From Arion vulgaris (Eukaryota; Mollusca; Gastropoda; Stylommatophora; Arionidae), in assembly GCA_020796225.1 (NCBI GenBank), contig CM036753.1, positions 84,788,941 to 84,852,940 of the forward strand: a DNA stretch of 64,000 bases. The letters are read 5' to 3'. Under the pieces are notes generated by a model, which did not search any database, was not told the DNA's origin, and saw only the letters and a list, made by a program, of their open reading frames with translations. The position numbers and the translations under genes were made by a program. Of the stretch, positions 56,745-64,000 are shown piece by piece; within the stretch, counting starts at the first letter, position 1; each line of letters starts with the position of its first letter.

Positions 56745-57035
56745 TCAGTTTAAATGGGTTTTAAAGCCGAAGTATGCCCGTCTGCCCAGCGTGTTCGTAG
56801 CGCGTTGGACTACGGGTGACTATCCCTCTGTGTGTGCGGGTTCAATTCCGCGGGATGGCAGAAAAAGCCACAGATTCCCCAGATTTACGGTGTTCGTGGC
56901 ACCGAACCGAAGGTTACGATGTCCATGGCACCGAGCCGAAGAGCTGAAAAGCTCAAGTGCTTCTGGATCGGAAAAAAAGCCGAAGGATTGACTTCATTGC
57001 ACCGGGTTTGACCCTATAGGGCTCGGTCCCATCCA
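56745..57035 (-). mobile_element. SINE D 3' part, split by SINE C
   Basis: gggttttaaagccgaag on the left and ccgaaggattgacttcattg, caccgggtttgacc, agggctcggtccc on the right are the inverted end of SINE D. The SINE C at 56773-56975 sits exactly between them. Confidence 0.85.
56773..56975 (+). mobile_element. SINE C inside SINE D
   Basis: Best preserved head: gcccgtctgcccagcgtgtt, gtagcgcgttggactacggg, B-box gcgggttcaattccgc. Perfect 10-bp TSD, aaagccgaag, at 56763-56772 and 56976-56985, a sequence belonging to the host SINE D. Confidence 0.92.
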
Positions 57036-57091
57036 GTTCAACCCAATCTTGACTATCGCCTCATTGAGCATCGCAATAGATCTCACTTGTC

Positions 57092-57353
57092 ATGTCTTCT
57101 TCTTCTTCTTCTTTGCGTTCGTTCTTTACGATCAATTTTAATCACTCTTTGTGATATGTTTGATCTTTGCCAAGAACGTGTATACGTTGCACATTGGTTT
57201 GGTAGGCCCCTAAAGCATAGACTTCTACATGTTTAGGACACATGCATCCGATTTCAGCTAAACCTCCTTAGTCGCTTCTTACGACATGCGTGGCAGGTAA
57301 CAGTGGGTCTATTCTTTACACCCCAAATTTGGGCCCCGGTAACCACTCGAGCG
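57092..57353 (-). mobile_element. SINE A, full length
   Basis: cttcttcttctttgcgttcg tail, same body as 55737-55988, core inverted (agtcgcttcttacgacatgc), head gggccccggtaaccactcga. A 7-bp repeat, acttgtc, at 57085-57091 and 57354-57360, may be the TSD. Confidence 0.85.
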
Positions 57354-57360
57354 ACTTGTC

Positions 57361-58213
57361 CTCTAGTGCTAGAGAAGTTTAATTTTGTTTCTGCCAGGGA
57401 TGGGAAGAAAATCCTCAGACACCAGCATGTTTCAATGTTATATCCACATTAGATAACGCTGAAAAACAAGAGCCCAAGTGTCGCTGGATGATTGAAGAAG
57501 AATAAGAAGAAGACAATAATGAATATAACAATGGAAATATGAATAGTAAACAATCTAATAACATTGAAGAATAACGAGAGAATATGCAGTGAATAAGGAC
57601 AGAAAATGGAAGGTTGAAAGATGCATGATAGCGTGCGTCATGGTTTTTGACAATAATGAAGTGGATAATTAATACGGTAATTATCATTCCTAATGATCTT
57701 TTATCATCATTATTATAACCATTACTACTCAATCACTAAAATAAATCATTGTTTATAACACTTAAATGGTAATCACAGCAATAATGATAGCACAGGAAAA
57801 TAGGATTCACGATATTCATGGACTCAGAACTCAAATACAATATTTTGTTAATCAGATTTTTATGAATAAAAAAATCGCCAAATCGCAAACAAAAAAATGA
57901 ACATAACCTAATCATCAACTCAGAACCCACAACTGTTTTTCATGCGAAACTCAATTTATTCCTCCAACAGGGTTGTTGATAATAAATGAGCCGGCGTTGA
58001 CACCAGCGATTATAAAGAGGGAAAAAAATGATAAAATTGCTGCAATGTCGGGATTTATGAGTCAGCCGATTTGACTGATTCATCAATTTGTCTGTGCATG
58101 TCGTGAGATGGGAGTGTTGACAAGGATAGAGAGTAGTGTGTCTGTGAATCTTGTAATGATGTTTTCGTTTGTCATGTACTTGATAAAAACGTTATGATCG
58201 AAACATTGACTCA
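57361..58213. other. No gene or repeat recognised
   Basis: A minus-strand frame at 57415-57732 is hydrophobic and low complexity; no family seen. Confidence 0.4.
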
Positions 58214-58221
58214 AGTCTGTT

Positions 58222-58477
58222 GAAAATGAAAATCATAGCATATCCTTTACAGGGCTAAGCTATCAACCACAGTAAACGAGTCGTTGATTTTTCTAGGCAC
58301 CGCTTAAACGTTCAGTAGTTTGCAATTGCTTTCTGAACGGTGGGGTCTATTTATACAGTTCATAAAAATCCTCGAGAACGAATTTTTTTCCCCATACTTC
58401 TCGCCGCAGAGCTTGAACCAGCTACGCTTGGCTTGCGATCGAGCTGACTACTGCTTAAGTTACAGACGACCACACTC
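58222..58477 (-). mobile_element. SINE F with TSD
   Basis: Minus orientation: agcatatcctttacagggct, gtcgttgatttttctaggca, gttcagtagtttgcaattgc, B-box inverted (gagcttgaaccagctac), A-box region ctacagac-like ttaagttacagacg. TSD agtctgtt at 58214-58221 and 58478-58485. Confidence 0.8.
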
Positions 58478-58734
58478 AGTCTGTTACTGTGCATATATGA
58501 AAAAGATATTCCCTTTTTGTTGATTGAACAAGTTCTTATAAACTGACATTGAAATATTCTTATGTTGCTTGACCAGAACAAAGGCGAACAAGCGTATTGA
58601 AAAAGCAAAAGGGAGGGAAAGGGGTGGGGAGGAGAGGGGGGCGGGTGAGGATTGTAAAAAAAAAAGGCAGCTGTAAGCAGAAATAATAAAAATAATCAAT
58701 TGCTGACAAAGGGGAGAACAAGACACACGTCTTC

Positions 58735-58842
58735 TTTTCTCGGTCTGCTTCCCTCATACTCAAAAATGGTTCTTTGTAATCATGAAAAGTTGTCATGCCA
58801 CTAAAGTCATCATCATCATAATATGTCGTACTGGTCTGTGTT
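58735..58842 (-). other. Candidate internal exon of an unknown gene
   Basis: After an acceptor-like ttattgttctcaacacag the minus strand reads TSTTYYDDDDFSGMTTFHDY, then KEPFLSMREADREKK, a hydrophilic, protein-like stretch unlike the low-complexity frame that follows. A weak donor (aagac/gtgtgt) is possible. It could belong with the candidate terminal exon at 55086-55312 as part of one minus-strand gene. No family recognised. Confidence 0.3.
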
Positions 58843-58859
58843 GAGAACAATAAAACTTC

Positions 58860-59162
58860 ACAAATATCTGTCCCGAGTATTGATTATTGATTATTGATTA
58901 AGATGGTGACATTTTACCGAGCCCTGAAGCTTGCCTGTCCATAACTTTCGCTTTCTGTATCGTCCATTTTCAACCCTCATGAATTTTGCATGTTGTCAGC
59001 AAGTGTTCTAAATCAACTTTCTTTAATACATGCACGAAATTACATCTTCACTTTATCTTGTTTTTACTGTTAATAAGTGTTCTATGTGCATTTCTTTAGA
59101 GTACAACACACATTACTTCTTACTTTATAATTATTGAATATTTTAATTTTATCTTCAAATTT
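58860..59162. other. No gene or repeat recognised
   Basis: Nothing assigned. Confidence 0.45.
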
Positions 59163-59172
59163 GGTTGTCGGT

Positions 59173-59427
59173 CGCCCGTGTGGTGACGGGGTCTGCAAAG
59201 GAAGCAAAGAATAGTACCACTGCGACATACAAGGCATGTCGTAAGAGGTGATTGAGGTAGGAGTCTAGGAAGCTACTCCAGTAAATAAAAAGCATCGCAG
59301 AAATCTGATGTGCTGGTCTGCTTGTAGGCGCATAAATGACACAATCGCTCTTCGGCTCAGATCACATACAGATCACACAGAATGATTAACAAGTGGTCGA
59401 TATGAAGCGATCGAAGAAGAAGAAGAA
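59173..59427 (+). mobile_element. SINE B, full length with TSD
   Basis: Reference copy: head cgcccgtgtggtgacggggt, core ggcatgtcgtaagaggtgat, actccagtaaataaaaagca, ttgtaggcgcataaatgaca, cggctcagatcacatacaga, aacaagtggtcgatatgaag, (GAA)n tail. TSD ggttgtcggt (59163-59172) and ggtagtcggt (59428-59437), one mismatch. Confidence 0.85.
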
Positions 59428-59451
59428 GGTAGTCGGTAAATGGACAATAAC

Positions 59452-60048
59452 TATTAACGTATGTATAAACATAGATTTATATGTATAAACATAGATTTAT
59501 ATGTATAAACATAGATTTATATGTATAAACATAGATTTATATGTATAAACATAGATTTATATGTATAAACATAGATTTATATGTATAAACATAGATTTAT
59601 ATGTATAAACATAGATTTATATGTATAAACATAGATTTATATGTATAAACATAGATTTATATGTATAAACATAGATTTATATGTATAAACATAGATTTAT
59701 ATGTATAAACATAGATTTATATGTATAAACATAGATTTATATGTATAAACATAGATTTATATGTATAAACATCGATTTATATGTATAAACATCGATTTAT
59801 ATGTATAAACATAGATTTATGTGTATAAACAAAGATTTATGTGTATAAACATAGATTTATATGTATAAACAAAGATTTATGTGTATAAACATAGATTTAT
59901 ATGTATAAACATAGATTTATATGTATAAACATAGATTTATATGTATAAACATCGATTTATATGTATAAACATCGATTTATATGTATAAACATCGATTTAT
60001 ATGTATAAACATAGATTTATATGTATAAACATAGATTTATATGTATAT
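59452..60048. repeat. Minisatellite, 20-bp unit, about 30 copies
   Basis: Units of atgtataaacatagatttat with scattered ac/at and tcg/tag variants. It starts 25 bases after the end of the SINE B. Confidence 0.95.
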
Positions 60049-60289
60049 GATTTTACCGATTGGATTACCATCACTAAACATTAAATTTACAATAATATAT
60101 TTCACGACTTATAATTACATAGTAAAAAAGAAATATTAAAACAAGAATAATTTAATCCTTAATATAAGCCTTCAATTTTCTAAAGATTGTAACAACTTGC
60201 CACCAAGCAAAATAACTGGATCAAGATCAACACTAAGACGTTTTACGGGAGTTGTATATCTGTTTTAATATTATGTATACATTACTAGC

Positions 60290-60672
60290 ACGTTCTTCTT
60301 CTTCTCTTCCATCATTTACTTCTTTATATAAGTGTTGGGGTGGGGAGGGGGGCGTGGTGATCTTGTGTGTGCTTGTTTTAAGGCACTTTTTAAGCTGATA
60401 TTCAGTTTTGTAAGCCTGTTCTTGATGTAATCGCTCCATCTTTTGCGTGGTCTTCCTCTTCGTTTGTACTCATTATACTTTCTCTGTGTATCCATCTGTG
60501 GTAGGCGATACCAGGGCATTCTTGTCAGGTGTCCAAACCATTTAATCGGTTGTTCTTTTATGAAGTGCGTGACAGGTTTCACATCCAGTCTTCTGATTTC
60601 TTCATTTCTAATTTTGTCTCTTATTGTCACACCTGCAGCTCTTCTAACACCTCTAAGACACATCATCACATT
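60290..60672 (-). mobile_element. LINE 3' end
   Basis: Minus strand reads MCLRGVRRAAGVTIRDKIRN, EEIRRLDVKPVTHFIKEQPI, KWFGHLTRMPWYRLPQM and RRGRPRKRWSDYIKNRLTKL, open for 117 codons. The last part recurs at 6520-6685 and the first at 54275-54385. Confidence 0.85.
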
Positions 60673-60674
60673 TA

Positions 60675-60915
60675 CCCTTATGGTTCAATCCTTTTCGGCA
60701 GGGATTCGAGCCCTCAACCGTCGGGACACAAGGCGAACCACTTAACCTCTTTGGTACATGTCGCCAGAAATGACACGCTACTTGCGAGAGTATTGCACAC
60801 AGTACGAACAATGTAGCTCCTGCAACAACCTAGGGGTCTCCAGAAAAAAGCACCATTGACCAGAATGATGCGATCCGGATTCGAGTCCACGAGTGTCGAA
60901 CTTCGGAACATGTGA
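60675..60915 (-). mobile_element. SINE D with two tRNA-like heads
   Basis: In its own sense: a first head with B-box ggactcgaatccg, then gagacccctaggttgttgca, aggagctacattgttcgtac, atttctgg; then a second tRNA-like unit (gaggttaagtggttcgcctt, B-box gggctcgaatccc) where other copies have none; then attgaaccataagggtaaa. It is a composite or dimeric form. Confidence 0.75.
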
Positions 60916-60979
60916 AACTGATGTTGGAGACATTTATCAAATTTCTAACACTCTTTTTATTTACTAGGGTAGCTTCCCT

Positions 60980-61200
60980 AAAGAGAGTTGGCTATTAAAG
61001 ATCATAACATCAAGTAAAATTAAATATTTCGGACACATCAAACGACATGAGAGTCTAGAGAAGATAATTGTGAAGGGAATGGTGTCTGGAAGAAGAATGA
61101 GAGGAAGACCTAGAAGATGATGAGTGCAAGATGTCATTGACGATCTGAGAATGACTGCTGCTGACGCCGATCTGAACATCTGAAAATTTGTGTAGAATAA
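60980..61200 (+). mobile_element. LINE 3' end
   Basis: Reads SSKIKYFGHIKRHESLEKII, VKGMVSGRRMRGRPRR, two stops, then VQDVIDDLRMTAADADLNI. Same lineage as 48525-49075. Confidence 0.8.
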
Positions 61201-61307
61201 TGAAAGATTCCCTACGACTTTACATTTGTATTGTTGAAGTCGAAGTTCATTTTTTTTGGTATAAAAACATGCAGCTTTCTAATATATGTCCGAGTCCTTT
61301 GCATTAT

Positions 61308-61464
61308 TTTTTTTTCCGATCCAGAAGCACTTAGCTTTCAGCTCTTCGACTCGGTGCCACGAACACCGTAAATCTGGAGAACCTGTGGCTTTTCTACAGC
61401 CCGTGGAATTGAACCCGCGCTTAGAGGGAGCTTGTCACTCGTCGTCCAACGCGGGAAGGCGGGC
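61308..61464 (-). mobile_element. SINE C, internally deleted, with TSD
   Basis: Minus orientation; lacks two short segments compared with other copies (in the body and the head). TSD ttgcattat at 61299-61307 and 61465-61473. Confidence 0.85.
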
Positions 61465-61473
61465 TTGCATTAT

Positions 61474-62128
61474 ATTAAGGCCTGTTAACCATGTATAGAA
61501 AATCTTTCAGAACTGTAAACAACGATTAAAGTAACACATAGATATAAGAAATACTAGCAAAAAATGGTCACCGAAAGATAAAACGTTATGCACCTTTCAA
61601 CCTTCATATAAATTATTCCACCAGTTACACTTCTTGTCAGTATCTTTCCTGATATCAGTTTCTCCACTCACATTTACTCATCCACTTCATCGACATTTCG
61701 ACCCATAATCTCCACACTCAAAGACACTTCACGGACATTTGCTACATAAGTCAATAGCGGTATATTAGACTTGAAATATTTACTGCAGGTGAAAAAATTG
61801 AAACATTTTAAGTCAGGAATACGTCTTTGTTTGTCCTAGCTTCCATTATCAACACTAGATACGATGTAAAGATATTCTTTCTACAAATACACACCCACGC
61901 ATACGTACAAACATACACACATACATATACACACAGACATAAATGTTCGTCTGCCTTTCTTAACACAACTACATTATATAACAGATGAATTCTGTACCAA
62001 CGTTCTAGTCCTGTTTTGAAATTAAAATCACGTTTTGAAACTTTCTTGTAGAAAATGGGGGCTGTGGAAAAATTAATTAATTTTTATGACTTATGTTATA
62101 GCGTGTTTAGTGTGTATATATACATACA
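61474..62128. other. No gene or repeat recognised
   Basis: A (CA)-rich stretch at about 61890-61940. Nothing else assigned. Confidence 0.45.
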
Positions 62129-62136
62129 CACTATGC

Positions 62137-62453
62137 CAGTGGTTATCAAACGATGCGCTCAAGCCCACCAGCGTGCCCTTTGACATTCCTAGGTGCGCGC
62201 TAGGCAATCCCAGATCAGGGGTCGGCAACGCGATGCCAGAGGGAACCAGGGTAACAAATCGCCAAGACACATCAAGCACATGCTTCTCATGCGCAGAAAT
62301 TAAATGATGAGTAAAGGTACGTATCATTTTCCATTTATTTCTGTATTTCTTTGCTTTTTGCATCTTATTTACTCAGTTTTTGTGTACAGTGCTCCTACGA
62401 CTTTTTGTAGGTCTTCAAATGTTCCCCGACTTCCAAAAGTTTGAGAGCCACTG
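62137..62453. mobile_element. hAT MITE, 317 bp
   Basis: Left end cagtggttatcaaac and right end gtttgagagccactg, with a perfect 8-bp TSD, cactatgc, at 62129-62136 and 62454-62461. The ends match the common cagtggttctcaaac-type hAT MITE terminus. Confidence 0.88.
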
Positions 62454-62461
62454 CACTATGC

Positions 62462-62640
62462 GCACATCAATTTAAATATTTTAGTCATATTAAGACAGAT
62501 GACACGCTTTTGAAAATCAGTATGGAAGGGAAGTTGGAAAACGGGAGAGCTAGGGCAGACGAGATAACATTTGGAGAGAAACATCAGAAAGGGGGCAATC
62601 AGTCTGGTAGAATGTACCATTAGGACAAGGGACAGTACAA
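62462..62640 (+). mobile_element. LINE 3' fragment, strongly decayed
   Basis: Reads HQFKYFSHIKTDDTLLKISM then EGKLENGRARADEI, a mutated IKYFGHIKRH ... EGKVEGKRGRGRP-type LINE end. Confidence 0.6.
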
Positions 62641-62648
62641 GCTGCGCG

Positions 62649-62685
<37 letters not shown>

Positions 62686-62696
62686 ACATACACACA
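62649..62696. repeat. (CA)n microsatellite
   Basis: CA repeats with a few interruptions after a short (GC) start. Confidence 0.9.
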
Positions 62697-62773
62697 TAAC
62701 TAATGGTGCGTGAGAAAGAAGGCATCAAGATATCACATCTCAAAATTAAACAGTACTATTACTTGAAACATCG

Positions 62774-63375
62774 GCTGTGTTTTGCCGGGACTCGCATGGG
62801 GAGCAACGAATAGTAACACCGTGAACTACAAGGCATGTCGTAAGAGGCGACTGAGGTAGGAGCCTAGGAAGCCACCCTAGTAAATAAAAAGCGTCGCAGA
62901 AATCGGATGTGCTTGCCTACTTGTAGGCACATAACTGGTCTACATGTAGGCACATAACTGGTCTACTTGTAGGCACATAACTGGTCTACATGTAGGCACA
63001 TAACTGGTCTACTTGTAGGCACATAACTGGTCTACATGTAGGCACATAACTGGTCTACATGTAGGCACATAACTGGTCTACTTGTAGGCACATAACTGGT
63101 CTACTTGTAGGCACATAACTGGTCTACTTGTAGGCACATAACTGGTCTACATGTAGGCACATAACTGGTCTACTTGTAGGCACATAACTGGTCTACTTGT
63201 AGGCACATAACTGGTCTACTTGTAGGCACATAACTGGTCTACTTGTAGGCACATAACTGGTCTACTTGTAGGTACATAACTGGTACAACGTACAATCGCT
63301 TTTAGGCTCAGATCACATACAAATCATAAAGGGTGGTTTAACAAGTGGTCGACATGGAATGTACGAAGATGAAGC
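62774..63375 (+). mobile_element. SINE B expanded by an internal array
   Basis: Head gctgtgttttgccgggactc, core ggcatgtcgtaagaggcgac, taaataaaaagcgtcgcaga; then, in place of one ttgtaggcgcataactg segment, about 16 tandem copies; then ttttaggctcagatcacata, aacaagtggtcgacatggaa. It is about 600 bp instead of 255. Confidence 0.9.
62925..63290. repeat. Minisatellite, 23-bp unit, about 16 copies, inside SINE B
   Basis: Units of cataactggtctacttgtag plus gca; a ctact/ctaca variant is spread through the array. The unit is a normal piece of SINE B. Confidence 0.95.
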
Positions 63376-63390
63376 AGAAAACGAAGACTA

Positions 63391-63689
63391 GAAACACGAG
63401 GATCACAGACTTACAGATTGTTAAAAAAAACCTGTTAGTATTTCAGTTAAGAAACTAGAGCCTAGAGATGAATGCGCAAATATCGTATTTTGCTACAGTT
63501 ATTTAATACGATTAAATCGTGCAGTCAATGTTAATGAATTGTTCTTAATCAAAATATGAAAATCAAGTATCAAAGTCAACCTTGGTGTTGCCTGTGACAT
63601 GCTGCATCCAGGAACGCAGTTTCATAAAAGGGAAGAGGAAATTGACCACCAAATCATTGAAGCTAAGGGTGATGTATCTTCTAGCTAGT
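63391..63689. other. No gene or repeat recognised
   Basis: Nothing assigned. Confidence 0.4.
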
Positions 63690-63860
63690 TAATGACAGCC
63701 GGTACCTATGAAGTCGGAGTAATGCTCGCCTGAATGACGGGGGAAATTGGTGATACGGAAAGAAAGCATTCACGCAACAATCAGTCAGATGTGTCATATT
63801 AGGTGCATGGGTACGCCAGAATTCATAGATAGAAAAAGAAAAAGAAATGACTCCAATCTG
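63690..63860 (+). mobile_element. SINE G, tail part
   Basis: cctatgaagtcggagtaatg, tcgcctgaatgacg, ttggtgatac and agcattcacgcaacaatcag match the tail half of 26398-26720. Confidence 0.5.
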
Positions 63861-63864
63861 TAAT

Positions 63865-64000
63865 AGACACTTTTCAGACCAATGAGACAATACTACTGGC
63901 TATAGAACATAACATAACTAACTTACCAATGAGACAATACTACTGGCTATAGAACATAACATAACTAAGACCAATGAGACAATACTACTGGCTATAGAAC
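63865..64000. repeat. Tandem repeat, about 45-50 bp, running off the window
   Basis: accaatgagacaatactact and ggctatagaacataacataa appear three times up to the last base; the array continues beyond. Confidence 0.85.

Noticed and set aside
56773..56850. Functional tRNA gene
   Set aside because: A and B boxes are present, but the sequence is the head of a multi-copy SINE with body, tail and TSD; no cloverleaf-complete tRNA was found in any SINE head.
59452..60048. CRISPR-like array
   Set aside because: The unit is continuous with no unique spacers, and the context is eukaryotic; the same holds for all other arrays here.
62200..62250. Second hAT end (caggggtcggcaac) inside the MITE
   Set aside because: Resembles another MITE terminus, but no matching inverted end or TSD was found.
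1..64000. LTR retrotransposon or endogenous retrovirus
   Set aside because: No long direct repeats around a gag-pol-like region, no aspartic protease or integrase motif on either strand.

Overview
This window looks like non-coding DNA from an animal nuclear genome. It is A+T rich and made mostly of transposable elements and tandem arrays, with one recognisable host gene on the minus strand. The mix of tRNA-derived SINEs, decayed APE-type LINEs, hAT elements, a Penelope-like element with a GIY-YIG domain and a BAMBI-like gene fits a lophotrochozoan, perhaps a gastropod mollusc. That placement is inference; no species-diagnostic gene is present.

Host gene. Two minus-strand exons, 31281-31523 and 23785-24176, join in phase (both phase 1, with AG/GT borders). 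They encode a cysteine-rich TGF-beta-receptor-like ectodomain, one membrane span and a short tail without a kinase, the architecture of BAMBI, a pseudoreceptor that dampens BMP/activin signalling. The 7.1-kb intron between them holds a Penelope-like element, several LINE ends, SINEs and an array. The signal-peptide exon was not found. Three weaker exon candidates, all minus strand, lie at 24274-24354, 55086-55312 and 58735-58842.

Mobile elements. LINE 3' ends occur in both orientations throughout. One group ends in the R-W-x-G-H ... RGRP ... W domain; another has an RNase H and C-x-C-type tail. Seven SINE-like families recur (labelled A to G here). SINE C has six copies, all with target-site duplications (TSDs). 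A and B share a core block. Two deletion derivatives of one hAT transposon (13009-14310 and 45539-46738) and four hAT MITEs keep terminal inverted repeats and 8-bp TSDs; a fifth MITE copy has lost one end. Many insertions are nested, so relative ages can be read.

Tandem arrays. About 20 arrays with units of 20 to 140 bp fill a large part of the window. Several are built from, or sit at the edge of, mobile elements: a LINE tail (5015-6185), LINE coding sequence (12107-12675, 50125-51035), the inside of a SINE (62925-63290), the inside of a MITE (42447-42865) and a SINE insertion junction (43060-43850). For some the single-copy parent is also in the window, which makes repeated birth of minisatellites from mobile elements the most interesting signal here. 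Arrays whose unit is a multiple of 3 give long open frames that are not genes.
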